Assembly: GCF_037975245.1 (NCBI RefSeq)
Contig: NC_092565.1
Location: 10,343,499 to 10,407,498 of the forward strand
Reading direction: 5' to 3'
Source: Apostichopus japonicus
Taxonomy: Eukaryota > Echinodermata > Holothuroidea > Aspidochirotida > Stichopodidae
DNA length: 64,000 nucleotides
Part shown: in pieces, positions 13,152 to 24,339 of the stretch
Layout of the letters: every line of letters begins with the position of its first letter
Numbering within the stretch: the stretch's first letter is position 1
Notes under the pieces: generated by a model
The model's input: only the letters and a program-made list of their open reading frames with translations
The model's database searches: none
Told to the model about the DNA's origin: nothing
Made by a program: the position numbers and the translations under genes

Positions 13152-13331
13152 GTCACCCAGGAAAGATCCTGGGCGCAAAAACCAAACTACCGAACGACTG
13201 ATCCGCGAGTCAACCCCAGTCCCCTTGCATCGAGACTGTGACTGTGTGATCATCGTCGGGTGTGCATCACCATTCCCCTCGAAAGGGTACAGATACTTCA
13301 CATGATCTTAGCCAAAAGGCCGAGAAGCGAT
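13152..13331 (-). ncRNA. U2-like spliceosomal snRNA or U2-headed SINE
   Basis: Read on the minus strand from 13331, the sequence opens with ATCGCTTCTCGGCCTTTTGG followed by CTAAGATCA and AAGTATCTGT. That is the 5' stem-loop I and branch-point region of U2 snRNA. The length (about 180 nt) is close to the usual 188. Differences matter: the GUAGUA that pairs with intron branch points reads GAAGUA, and after AGTATCTGT the normal U2 continuation is replaced by CCCTTTCGAGGG (a UUCG hairpin) and unfamiliar sequence. A possible Sm site, GGTTTTTG, precedes a perfect terminal hairpin, CCCAGGA-TCTT-TCCTGGG. CTTTTCTTAAAAAGTA follows and resembles an snRNA 3' box. It could be a divergent U2-type snRNA, a chimeric pseudogene, or a SINE with a U2 head. 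U2 ancestry of the 5' end is sure; function is not. Confidence 0.7.
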
Positions 13332-14334
13332 CTGTAAAACTAAAATGTTCTCCCTCCTTTCAACACTAGCCAAGGAAGCTCACTACTCTATGCACATGTA
13401 AGCCTAAAACTTGAGATTGTTTACAATGTAGCTGTCGTAAGTTTGCTTCCCAGCTCGGGTACGCTTCAATAATCCCTTAGTTCTACTTCACTTTGTTTAA
13501 TCTGTGACGTCACAAAAAAGTCTACCTTTGAGTTCACACTGCTATGGTCTTCAATTATAAACCAATCTTTCAATAGTGGATACTGTACACCCGTGACGTA
13601 TATATACGGCGTATACAATACTGTAGCCGGGTTTCAACTATCAAATAGTGGTGATCATATTTCATATCTCTACGTTGGTAATCTCATGCAACCTCTATAT
13701 GATGAAGGCTTCATATACCAGCATATTATTGTTAAGTTTTATTGCGGAATCGATCTTCTTTAGGGACACATAATGGATCGATTTTGAAAACGGTCTATGG
13801 GACTTGAAGAACGTACGTGTATACTCGTGTGTGTGTGTGTTTGTACTGAAGCAGTCTTGGTTTATATTGTTCCACCAAAAGATATCAAATACGTGGCGAA
13901 TTATTATACTTGAATCGGTGGATGGTTCATCGGCTATAAGAAAGATGCTACATACCGATCTAAACTGATATACTATGCCTGAGAATCATGGAAGGAATTA
14001 TTATTCTCTACAGACAATGACAAGGTAAGTTTACTAGCGGTTGGTGCATGTGTATCGAGAAGAGTCCCACTGACCTCAAAGCCCGCATAACACAGATATG
14101 GCCTACCGTATGTGGAGGCCCGAAAGGCGCGATTGTCGGATAGTGGCCCTAGCTATATTGTTGACGAAAAACAATTTAGTTACAATTTTCAAAAATTTCC
14201 AAAAGATCAAGATGCAGGTAGGCCTATACTTTATTAGTCATAAAGCTAACGCCATGTTGTCTATACTTCAACTGCATATAGGCAATCAAGTTCCAAATGG
14301 ATGATTAGTTCCTTAAAGAGTGTTTCTTATTATA
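13332..14334. other. Non-coding DNA upstream of the snRNA-like gene
   Basis: The first 100 bp would hold the promoter of the minus-strand snRNA-like unit. I see no unambiguous proximal sequence element or TATA box. The remainder has a short GT run near 13829 and no gene. Confidence 0.4.
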
Positions 14335-14655
14335 GGCGGTTACAACTGTTGAATCTCACCACACTGGAGCTTAGGAGGTTACGTGGGGGACTTGATCCAG
14401 GTTTTCAAGATTGTGTATGGTTTCGATAATTTATCCTTTACCGACTTTTTCATGTTTGCTAACAGTAGTTGTACCAGAGGTCATTGTCTTAAACTCCAAA
14501 AGTCACATAGTAGGATTAATATTCGGCATAACTTTTTTTCTAATAGGGTTGTGAATGAGTGGAATGGTTTGCCTGAGAAAGTTGTACTTGCAAGTAGTGT
14601 CAATGGGTTTAAGATTGCTTTGGACAAGCACTTTAAGCATTGTAATCGGGTCTGA
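14335..14655 (+). pseudogene. Non-LTR retrotransposon: C-terminal end of reverse transcriptase ORF, frameshifted
   Basis: The translation from about 14338 (YRRLQLLNLTTLELRRLRG) and, after a one-base shift in the G5 run at 14385-14389, DLIQVFKIVYGF onward to the stop at 14655 resembles the extreme C-terminus of LINE reverse transcriptase polyproteins. Typical features are an LxxRRxRGDLI stretch, an RGHxxKL-type motif (RGHCLKL) and FFSNRVVNEWNGLPE. The catalytic YxDD region is absent, so this is a 5'-truncated, dead copy. The family resembles those common in cnidarian and echinoderm genomes; I cannot assign the clade. Confidence 0.8.
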
Positions 14656-14752
14656 GTGTTTGTGTCTTCAGTTTTTTTTTCTCTCTCTATAGGGTCCTTG
14701 ATGGGGACTTAAGTGTCCCTCCTGATCCTTTTTTCTACTAAACTAAACTAAA
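14656..14752 (+). repeat. 3' UTR and tail of the LINE fragment
   Basis: A short 3' UTR with GGGTCCTTGATGGGGACTTA and a T-rich tract ends in CTAAACTAAACTAAA. Such a short tandem tail is typical of CR1-like and related LINEs rather than poly(A) tailed L1. Confidence 0.6.
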
Positions 14753-16352
14753 TATAACACATTGCGTACGCCTACTGATATCTGGGTTCCTACTTTACAT
14801 ACGGACGTACTTATACTAAACCACATATTTCTACAACAGGCACGTCTACAAACGCAACGCCATGAATAGATCAACAGCACAACCCCCACCCCACCCCACC
14901 CCCATCCACACGCCACCCCCGCGATTACTCTCTCCTCAGGTTGCCATGTAGAAAGACTGGTACCTCTCAGTCGAAACCCCATCAAGGCTTATATATACAA
15001 GCATTTTACTACACTTGAGTCGCTATCCCTCTCAGAGATACTATTATTCTCTAATCAAACTTCGCCTTCATTAATTATTCATGCAAGCAATGTATTAGTA
15101 GGCTATAGCAGTCAGTTTAGCATGCTAAATATGAAGGCCGACAATGCTGTTGATTTTGAAGAATATAAATGGCCTATAGGTTTTTAAGTCATCGTAAATA
15201 TTCGTAATTTGTTGCTTACATAGCTTTCTTACAATGTTCATTGAAACTTTCTTCGTCTTGAAAATGATTGGCCTATACCAGCTTATTGTTATTGGACCGT
15301 ACGTTAGGGTAATAATCCCGTGTTTGGATCATGTTACGCCATATGATTGCACATATTGTCACAACTAATATGACGTTACCCGTTCTATATAGTTTTATAC
15401 TAAGCGTTCCCTTCTACCACACATTCCTAACTGACTTAATGCAGCCGAATTTATCATAAAACTTGTGATCTAAACACCTGTGATCATGATACATATAACC
15501 CCAATAGACTTAAGTTGTGGGTTTTGTTAATTTCTTTTGGTCATGCATACTGTGTACGTCGTGTGTTATTTTATTTCAATTGAATTAAAAGGAGCTATAC
15601 AGTGTAGTCCGCGAAAGCAATATAGGCTATGTATAGGCGGTGGATTAGCAGACATATATTGTTATATAGGCCTTGAAAAATGCCATTGAAGTATAACCCT
15701 GAGGGTAACAGGCCTACTTCCATGAAAATACTATATTATGGAGAGACCAGGGAATTTTTCCACCGTATGGCAATGAACGGTTTTCATTGTTACCGTAATA
15801 TAATTGTTTATATATATATATATATATGCAACCTTGTTGTTTACCATGACCGCAACCTGTAACTCATACTGGTGATTGAAATGACTCCTATCGCAGTAAT
15901 CGCAATACTCAAGTAATCCTTGACACAGTTTACAGTACACAAAGAAATTAAGCCGGCTGGACAGGAAACGATTAGTAGCCTATTTGAACAAGTACAGATA
16001 CACTAGCCTCGGTTCTTATTTAAAGGGAAGTGGTATATTTACTGTCTGTCCCCCAAATATTCTTAAGGAACCCAATCAGGACATCTTCTATATAGTCCAC
16101 TATCGCTTCACCTTCAGTGGAGAGCTGAATCTATCATACTTTTGTAGTCAGCATCAAGAATTATCACCATTAAGCTATATATTGGACCCAAATCACTTTC
16201 CAAGAACGTGGTTGAAGTTCCAAACATCCACAATACACTATGATCTTACAGGACTGGTTCAAACTCTTTAAATTAGTTGAGAGTGTTCTTACTACAGACG
16301 CTTAAATCCCTAAAATGGGAGGTATGTTTTTAAGGTTGACAGTAAAATGCTT
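14753..16352. other. Non-coding DNA
   Basis: No gene seen. C-rich runs lie at about 14883-14920 and a short TA run at about 15811-15828. A 95-codon frame at 15984-16271 has no recognisable domain. Confidence 0.45.
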
Positions 16353-16360
16353 GTTGAAAC

Positions 16361-17718
16361 CAGCGACGTAGCCAGGATTTTGAAAGGGGGGGGGGAGCAC
16401 TTTTTTTGCGATTGATATGGATTTTCAAAGTTGTAAGCATGACTATCTGAGCGGAGCGCCACCATCGGTTGGCGCGGAGCGTACAAGAAAATATTTTGGT
16501 TTTACAAACCCCCCAGATGGCCGGAAACGGCCCTTCCCGAGTGTACAAACGAGTTAAAATAGTACGTAATTCATACTACATAATGTATTTAAAATTAGCA
16601 AGGTACATGTACAGAGTAGTCTTACTTTTCAACTTCTGATACTTGTAGATACAAAGATAGGCCAGAAATGTCTTTGATACAACTATAGCCAGTAATTGTC
16701 TTTGATGCAACTGTAGCTAGTAAATGTTTAAGTTAGCCTAAAGGCGAGAGCTATCCGACGATTGCCATCTGATGCAAATTTCTCAACTGTTTTCTCAACT
16801 GAAATATTATCTGCGTAAACGGGTTCTTAACTAGATGGTAAAAAAACTGACAAGATCGGATCCTAGTCTTTTTCGGCGGGTAGAGTGTTGAATGAAACGG
16901 CACGCGATAGAAATGACAGCCTAGATGACAGAAGAATAGGTCACCTAATTTAGCCATAATCTCGCTACGTTCATTTCAATAGTTTTTCCTGTCTAGAATC
17001 TTAAACTCGTCCAGCAAGCCTATGGATTTGAAATATGGGTGTTTTAAAAAAAAAGATAACTTGGCCAAAAAAAGTGTATAGGCCCGGACCTACAGTGCTA
17101 CATACTGGCTACGCCCCTGATCATATGATATCATATTATCAGCAGATTTTGTTTCCTGTTGAATTCTTTTACATGTTGTTTTATATAATATATCAGAAAG
17201 ACAAACATAGCGCTCTTTACAATTTTTCCAGTAGGATGATTCTTGTTTATTGTCCAATGTCTGGACTTAGTTTGACGAATTAACTGATAGACAATATAAA
17301 ATATCAGATTTTGTAATATAGCCAGATATGCAGTGGCCTAAAAACAAATATCGTTAGCAGTGTAATAATTATTTATTATTATTACTTTCATCGTTGTCGG
17401 TGTGTTGTGCATACGGTTCGTGACATTCCATAGAGTGCGGTTAGGTAGACAATATGTATTTTATTACGCAGTGGCCAACTGTAGGCTTGTAACAGGCTAT
17501 AGGCTATAGGCTAAATTAAGCTAATTGCATCTGCCAAACTAAGTAAGTAGTTGAATTAGTAGGTGTGAATGTAACTACGATTATAATAGAGTTAACGGAG
17601 CTGACGAGTATTCAAGATCAAAAGAGCACTGACAAAATACCATGCTAAAAAAAAAAAATTCGACACTGAAAGGGGGGGGAGCAGTCGCTCCCCCTGCTCC
17701 CCCCTGGCTACGTCCCTG
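16361..17718. mobile_element. hAT-like element, about 1.36 kb, non-autonomous
   Basis: The left end CAGCGACGTAGCCAGG and the right end CCTGGCTACGTCCCTG are inverted repeats with one mismatch. An exact 8-bp direct repeat, GTTGAAAC, flanks them at 16353-16360 and 17719-17726, which is the hAT signature. Inside, a G9 run follows each terminus. A separate CTGGCTACGCCCCTG at about 17104 looks like the end of a related element nested or decayed within it. No transposase domain was recognised in any frame. Confidence 0.88.
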
Positions 17719-17726
17719 GTTGAAAC

Positions 17727-18814
17727 ATGCAAATTTTCACATGAGTGAGTGTTATATGAGTTTCTAGCGTATAGAAAATGGAGGGGAAGGGGGAGGGGGG
17801 GTCTCCTACGTAGACCTACCTTGTAGTGTAAGTAGGAGAAGGAGAGAAAAACCCCAGTAGGTATGTTGAGGTACTCCGCGAGTATATAAAGTACATAATA
17901 TTTATTTTCTTTGTGTATACGTGAGCTTTTGAGTACTAATAAAGTAATGAGTCCGAGTCGTGAAACATATCCTCGAGTAGGAATATATATACGGACAGGG
18001 CTACTATATGAGTGTCCTGTAAAGCCTTTTAAGGTTTCTATTCTCTCTTTTTTTGTGATAATCTTTCCTTGAGTTTTGTGAGATGTTTCGAGCAAAACTA
18101 TGTGGCCACTGCACGTTGTGATAAACATAATCAGTTTTGTCTCAAAATATGTAAGAGATAAACAACAACAACAACAAACAGTCCATCATGTCCAAAGATA
18201 AGAAAGCATTTTACACGCATCATAAAACACTTTTGACCTCACTGAGAGATTTGCTGGCAATGTTTTGGAGTAATACCATGTGTCAACCGCCGCTCTGGAA
18301 AAGTACTTTTAACAGCTGCCATTAAGTTTTCCAGGTTTACCAGGTTCCACTAATTACAGAATTTCCGGCAAAAAAATTATTATAAAAGAACTGCGTTGAA
18401 CATTATCCATGTAGAAAACAATATTTCAAGATGGGTCGAAAATAAAAAGATTTTGTTTTGTATGTTCTATATACTTCGCATCCACGTATGCACCCTGACC
18501 CCCCCCCCCCCTGCTCCCCACCACTCCTCCGTCTCCGTCATGAATTTTACCCACAGAAAAAAATGTTATGCAGGCGTATCAAGGAGGTCAGAAAGGGGTT
18601 ATTAATCATGCAATGATATCTCATCATAAAAACTATTACATTAATCCGGCCAATAGACACATCTGATCACGTGACACTTCTGATCACTTCTTCAAATGTG
18701 TCTGTTATTTTAGAGAAGTTATTCATTCCTAAACATGCTTATATGAAAATTCCACATTCTTTTTCAATAAACCGTTATTTTCTTCTTCTTTTTTTCTTCC
18801 TTCTCGTATCGCAG
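17727..18814. other. Non-coding DNA 5' of the glycosyltransferase gene
   Basis: Contains homopolymers and AT-rich sequence. The last 35 bp are a strong pyrimidine tract ending TCGCAG at 18809-18814, which looks like a 3' splice site. Any upstream 5' UTR exon and promoter must lie in or before this region; I could not locate them. Confidence 0.45.
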
Positions 18815-18865
18815 GGGAAAAGTACCACATCGACTTTGGAACACGAGTTTGGAAGATTTTCAGCA

Positions 18866-18922
18866 ATGAGAAGCTCCGTAAATGATATTACCGACTTGAT
18901 ATCGATGGTGATAATCTTATAG
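18866..18922 (+). promoter_or_regulatory. Upstream ORF (18 codons) before the GT31 gene
   Basis: ATG at 18866 opens a frame of 18 codons ending in TAG at 18920-18922. It lies inside the presumed 5' UTR between the likely splice acceptor (exon start 18815) and the main ATG at 18959, and it is in the same frame. Its stop is the in-frame stop that fixes the downstream start. If present in the mRNA it would reduce initiation at the main ATG. Confidence 0.4.
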
Positions 18923-18958
18923 GCTTTTTTTTTTGTATCAAGACACCACACATCCGCA

Positions 18959-21088
18959 ATGCCTTCTTTCTTTTGGCGTTTGTTTTTGGTAGTTTGTTTC
19001 TCCTTCTCGGCGGCTAGAGTCTTTCTAGTCATCTTCTATATGCGTGAAGAATGGCCAGCCGAGATCCCATACAACTCAAGACATAGCTACGGAAGGCAGC
19101 GGCGTATTCTAATGGAAGATTTTAATGCAGATTCCATCTTTCATCCAAGTTTCGATAAACTGAAGCCACACGAGGAGGATCCGTCTGATACGCAAGACAA
19201 TTTTAAGAACTTAAGTCGAGAAGAAATACGTCTAATGCAAAAATCTCCAGATCAATTACAAAAAGTTGCTGTGGTTTGGGACGAGAACAACCACGTTCGA
19301 AACGAAGAGTCAGCGAATAGTGGGGTGAAAGCGGTCGATAGGAAATCTCTCTTCCAAAAAACGAGAACTGCAGAATTTCCGATCAATCCACCTAATGTGT
19401 GCGATGAAGAGATTTTGTTGTTAATATTAGTCCATTCCTTACCAAGAAACCATGCCCAACGGGATGCGGCTCGAGGTGCCTACGGGAAAAACTTGACTCA
19501 AATTTTAGATCGTAATGTAAAGGTGGTCTTCTTTTGCCCGGGTACTTCTCCATCAAAAGTTGTGAATGATCAAATTTATACGGAAAGTTTGCGATACAAT
19601 GATTTGGTTCATTCTAAAATTGCTGATTCTATGCAAACATTTCGGCCATCGTCGAAGACAATGCTTTCTGAGTTCAATTGGGTGAAAACATATTGTTCAT
19701 CCGCTAAATTCATCTTATTTGCAAATGATGAACAATTTATAAACTTGGAAGGTATAGTTGCCCGCATGAAACGTCAAGAAAATAAGGATCTAAGCAACTT
19801 TTATCTAGGTCGGGTCAAAAAGGGTGCCAAGCCAAATCGACTAAGGAACGAATGGGATTTCGTACCGGAGTCGGCTTTCCCGGGAGAAGTTTATCCGAAT
19901 TACTGTATCGCTGGTGCAGGGATGATCCTATCCAGTGCTTTCATCCAATCTGTTTACGACCCAGCTGTGTCTTTCATATCGGAGGTTAAAGCATTTCCAA
20001 TAAGTGACGTTATGTTGGGTATAGTAGCTAGTAGGTTGAAAAAGGCACCGATGTACAACGATGAATTCCGTAAAATTGGCGGAGAAGCAGTGTACTGCGA
20101 TTTGAAAGAGACGCTCGTCCTCGGAGATTTCAACAAACCCAATCTTTTACTTGGTGCTTGGGCTAATTTTACCATTCACAAACAAAGTCATTGTCCAAAC
20201 CCTGTCCCTAACGCAACAGAGATTGAAGAGTGGACCGAAGGTGTGGACCACAAATCGTTCCTCAGTGAAGTCCTTTACCTCCATCACAGTCCAGAGGAAA
20301 TTTGTCTGGATGACGAGGGGACCAATAAGGTGTTCCTCTTGGCTCTAGTCAGCACCCATCCGGACCACTTTGAACTCAGGGATGCCATTCGAGAGACGTG
20401 GGCGGAGCCAAGTTATCAAAACAAATTTAAGGTCAAAACGTTATTTGTTATGGCCAGGCCAAGGAAAGACTCGCCTGAAAAACAAGAAAGGATCAGGAAA
20501 GAGTTTGAGGAGCATAATGATTTAGTTCAAGGAGATTTTTTAGAATCTTTTCATAATTTAACTCTTAAAGTAATATTAGGTTTGAAATGGTCCAGTATGT
20601 ACTGCCCAGGAGCGTCTTTCATTTACAAAGGGGACGATGACATGTTAGTCAATTTTGAAGGAATAGTTCGATACGTGAAAGGCCTGGAAGAAAGTCAGGC
20701 GAAAGAACTTTTCTTAGGTCATCTTATGACCTCGAGTCCAGCTATAAGGACGCCCTCAAAGTATCAAACAAAACGAGGACAGTATCCCTTTAAGTATTTC
20801 TTGCCGTATTTTTCTGGTGGAGGTTATATCATGGCACAGCAAGCGGTCAGGAAAATGTATCAGAAAGCTTTAACAACTAAATTTATTCCAATCGATGACG
20901 CTTTCGCGGGAATTTTGGCTTTTCGTTCTAATATTCGTTTAAAGCATTCGGGTGGTTTTATAACGACAGGGTTTAGGAAAGATCACTGTAGATTAAAGTC
21001 AGCTTTCAATTTACATGGTTTTAAGAAGACGGAAGTTATGACAAGTACATGGAAGGAATTTCAACATGTAAACGAAACCTGCGCGTAA
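18959..21088 (+). CDS. Tandem-domain beta-1,3-galactosyltransferase-like protein (GT31)
   Basis: A 709-residue type II membrane protein, uninterrupted in one exon. Residues 5-27 form a signal anchor, followed by a stem rich in charged residues to about 148. Two GT31 (Galactosyl_T) domains follow. Domain 1 (about 150-370) keeps the fold but has NDEQ at 256-259 where DxD should be, and IAGAG at 317-321 replaces SGGG. Domain 2 (about 457-670) has RDAIRETW (474-481), KGDDD (557-561), FSGGG (618-622) and IDDAFAG (645-651), all expected of an active Mn2+-dependent, UDP-sugar-using enzyme. N-glycosylation sequons lie at 178, 403, 418, 533 and 705. It would act in the Golgi on glycoprotein or glycolipid acceptors; donor and acceptor are unknown. 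An in-frame TAG at 18920 and no intervening ATG fix the start. Usual family members have one domain and 300-420 residues. Confidence 0.93.
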   Translation: MPSFFWRLFLVVCFSFSAARVFLVIFYMREEWPAEIPYNSRHSYGRQRRILMEDFNADSIFHPSFDKLKPHEEDPSDTQDNFKNLSREEIRLMQKSPDQLQKVAVVWDENNHVRNEESANSGVKAVDRKSLFQKTRTAEFPINPPNVCDEEILLLILVHSLPRNHAQRDAARGAYGKNLTQILDRNVKVVFFCPGTSPSKVVNDQIYTESLRYNDLVHSKIADSMQTFRPSSKTMLSEFNWVKTYCSSAKFILFANDEQFINLEGIVARMKRQENKDLSNFYLGRVKKGAKPNRLRNEWDFVPESAFPGEVYPNYCIAGAGMILSSAFIQSVYDPAVSFISEVKAFPISDVMLGIVASRLKKAPMYNDEFRKIGGEAVYCDLKETLVLGDFNKPNLLLGAWANFTIHKQSHCPNPVPNATEIEEWTEGVDHKSFLSEVLYLHHSPEEICLDDEGTNKVFLLALVSTHPDHFELRDAIRETWAEPSYQNKFKVKTLFVMARPRKDSPEKQERIRKEFEEHNDLVQGDFLESFHNLTLKVILGLKWSSMYCPGASFIYKGDDDMLVNFEGIVRYVKGLEESQAKELFLGHLMTSSPAIRTPSKYQTKRGQYPFKYFLPYFSGGGYIMAQQAVRKMYQKALTTKFIPIDDAFAGILAFRSNIRLKHSGGFITTGFRKDHCRLKSAFNLHGFKKTEVMTSTWKEFQHVNETCA

Positions 21089-21427
21089 TACTTAGTGAAA
21101 TAATGTAGACAGAATGCATGTTCGTTTTCAAAGATACTGTATGCGACATATATTGGCATAATGTAGTTTTGTTGTTTAGACTTTCCGTCGTTTGATGTTT
21201 CTTCACAATTGTGGCGCCCTTTGGATCTGTTGCCTAGGTGATAAACGCGCGCATTACCTTGATCTCTTTTAAAAAGTAAGAGTTTTGATTGCTCGCTCCA
21301 ACAGTCTCACTATAACATTGTGAATTACGTATAATCAGGCAAGAAAATGTGAAATTTGGCAAGAAAGTTCGAAATTAGGAGTCGGTCGACACACATGTTG
21401 TGGTTGATATCCGTGCTATGGAGGGTT
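21089..21427. other. Probable 3' UTR and flank of the GT31 gene
   Basis: No clear AATAAA signal was found in the first 300 bases, so the transcript end is undetermined. Confidence 0.35.
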
Positions 21428-22163
21428 CGATTGGGGGGGGGGGCTGTAAGAAATTTTGTTAGACTTTTTTGTTTCGGTAAGGGAGATTTAGATTTTACGT
21501 TCTTGTGTTATAAAATGTAAGACATTTGGGAGAACGTCTGAAAACTTTGGGGAGCGGCCGTGTCGACTCCGATACTCCCTACCCCGTGGCTGAGGCCATG
21601 TCTATTAGTAATAGTTTGGTTATTTCCCCTGAATAACAGTATGATATCAATCACGTCGAAAGTAGCAGACATGCAGTACGAGTAAAACGTCATGAGTACG
21701 AGTACTACAGCATGAGTACCACCTCAAGCAAACTTCCACCTTAGTGATATGAGAAAGCATGAGTACCACCTTTAGAAGAATTCCTCCTCAGTCGTATGAG
21801 GTAGCATGAGTACCACCTCAAGCAAACTTCCCCCTTAGTGGTATGACAAAGCATGAGTACCACCCTTAGAGCAGAATTACCCCTCAGTCAGTCGTATGAG
21901 GTAGCATGAGTTCCACCTCAAGCAGAATTACCACTTAGTGGTATGAGGTAGCATGAGTACCACCTCATGCATAACCCGCCCCCTCAGTGGTATGAGTACC
22001 AGAACAAGGACCTAGGCTCGAATACGGATAATTCAGCATGTTGTGGTATCAAATAGCAGATTCATACAATGTCAGGAGTATCCTACCGCTACGAGTACAA
22101 CATCACAAGGTCTCTAATGAGTACATGTGACTATTGCTAGAAGACGATCAGGGACTCACAAAT
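21428..22163. mobile_element. Minisatellite-bearing dispersed element, short copy
   Basis: A left flank (21428-21680; G11 run, TTTTTTGTTTCGGTAAGGGA, GGGGAGCGGCCGTGTC) and a right flank (22002-22163; AGAACAAGGACCTAGGCTCG to CACAAAT) match 43223-43480 and 45191-45350 closely. Between them lie about six units of a 47-51 bp minisatellite with core GCATGAGTACCACCT. The other copy has about 35 units. Unique ends around a variable tandem core resemble the layout of Helentron-type or pearl-like elements of bivalves, but I see no diagnostic end or protein. Confidence 0.85.
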
Positions 22164-24339
22164 CTGATACTAATACAAGCTTATCTGTATAAAGTCATAG
22201 CTTGAATTAATTAACTTTCTTCGCCTTTCGCGAAAGTATTACCGTTTACTTGACGTATTGACCCCCTCATGTATATAATTGCACGTAATTTACATACCAG
22301 ACCTAACTGTTTTCCTGTTTTTCATGTGTGCTTCAAACTCATTGTAACTTATGATCGGTTATAGCTTCATTCGTTCGTTAAATGTTCCCTAGAGCTATAA
22401 AAAAAAATCGTGTGTCCTTTGTTGGTACATTACCAAAAGAAAATTTAAAGGTTTAGATAAATGACGTTGGTTCAATGAAACATTCTAGTGTGGACTGAAA
22501 AGTAGTTACTTACTGAAGCCTAAACTGTAGGATACACAATATATTTAAAGGAATACTTCGGTGAATGCAATTGATTGCTTGACAAAATTAAGGGTATAAC
22601 TTTCTGTTTCTCTTGGTCAAAACTACATCCTCACATCCTCGCTTTTATATCGAGAAGATAATATTTTCTCAACGATAGTAATATTTTGTGAATGCATCTG
22701 GTAACAGCAGAGTAAGTGATGTTACCATGGCAATTAATCTGAAAATGTCTTTTGACTTTCTTTCTATAACTTATTCAGTTGTATTTATCCCAGAGGAAAA
22801 TGATATTTCCATGAAGAGTTACATTATTGATGAAATTCTAAATGCATAGAACATAGACATCTATATAAGAAACCGTAATAGTGTGTGATATTTTTCTATG
22901 TAATATAAATGTTACATTGTCTGGTTGAACAGCCCTTTACGATCTGTCTTATATCTTGTGCTGCATTACATTAGTAAATTGTTTATAAAGGTCTTGATTG
23001 CATTATGTGTCCTATCATGTTAGGAAGGCCACTTGGAGGTTATGTGCTGTATCGTAACATCTTGTGCTGTCGTTGCAAACATAAGAGATGTATTACATGA
23101 AGGGAAGGTTGGGCGGGGAGGGGATGACAAGTTGACATGTTATTTACGAGTTCTAATTTGTTTATAATTTGTATTGCTATATTCATTCTAGCATTTATTA
23201 TTGTTTAAATATCACGAAAGGGCCATTTCCCTCTCGAGATTCCTCTTCCCCGGTCCCATTACCAAAAAAAATAATGGAATAATCCTCCCTCGCCGATAAA
23301 AAAAATGAAAACTTATCAAATTACGTAATGGGGGTTTCAACAAACAGCATGGAATATGTTTCCCATTTTTAAGATAAATGTTACATTGTTTGCCACCGGA
23401 ATATCACTGGCTTAAATGGTCTCGATTTGGGTGTTATTCTTGAGATGGATATAACGCTGTTGTCATTTATATAAAGAGTGTATGGTATAGTGTTGGGTTT
23501 TTGGTGATAAGTGACTCATTATTTCATAATACAATTTCAAGGTACAGGACTTTTTCTCTGTAAGGATGAAATATTAGAAATCATCATTTCTCTCTTTCTG
23601 ATATAACTACCATTGTTCGATACTTATTTAACAGGACACAAACCCAACCATTATCTTTGGCGTATATGGACAGAAGAGCACCTCCCCCCACCCCAACCCC
23701 TCCCCCACCCCAATATCTTGTTCCGTTTGGGAGATATTCTATACTTATATATTCTGATAGCATGTTTAAACCTTGGTATACTTATGTAGGTGATGAGTGC
23801 AATACATTTTTCAACTCGGAATGCATAAATGTCTCGCCATTATTCTATGTAAATGTCAATGATTAGGAGTAATTCGGCTTTACTAGTATACTTTCCCAAT
23901 TGTTACTCAATTGTCATAAAAAAAACTAAGTGACGTTCACATTTAAGAAAATTATTTCTGAAATGTCTTGAATCACCTTCAATCCGCATTATTTTCACAC
24001 AATCTGTTATTTTATTTATATTTATGCTCTTTAACAGACAAGAAAGGAAAACAATGTAAAAATATTACAAGAAGCCCATTCATTATAACATCTAAGGCAC
24101 CTTTATGTATCTGCCTCTCCTCAAAAAATGGTTCGAGCAGTACTTTACCATTGCCCCTCCCTCCCTCTGCCGCCCCCTTCCCCTATGAAAAGTTTTTGGC
24201 CCCCTAAACAAGAAGTCAAGCTACGACCTTGTTGCGAACCTTTGATTTTATTACATAATTTCATATTTCCGTATATTTAACCATATTGACTGTTACCATA
24301 ATTAACGAGTAATTAATGATTCTTCAAGATTCGAAATAT
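22164..24339. other. Non-coding DNA
   Basis: No gene or transposon end recognised. Composition is AT-rich, with C-rich patches at about 23680 and 24160. Confidence 0.5.

Noticed and set aside
17592-18128. 178-codon frame on the minus strand
   Set aside because: Crosses the right end and target duplication of the hAT-like element and has low-complexity sequence; not a gene.
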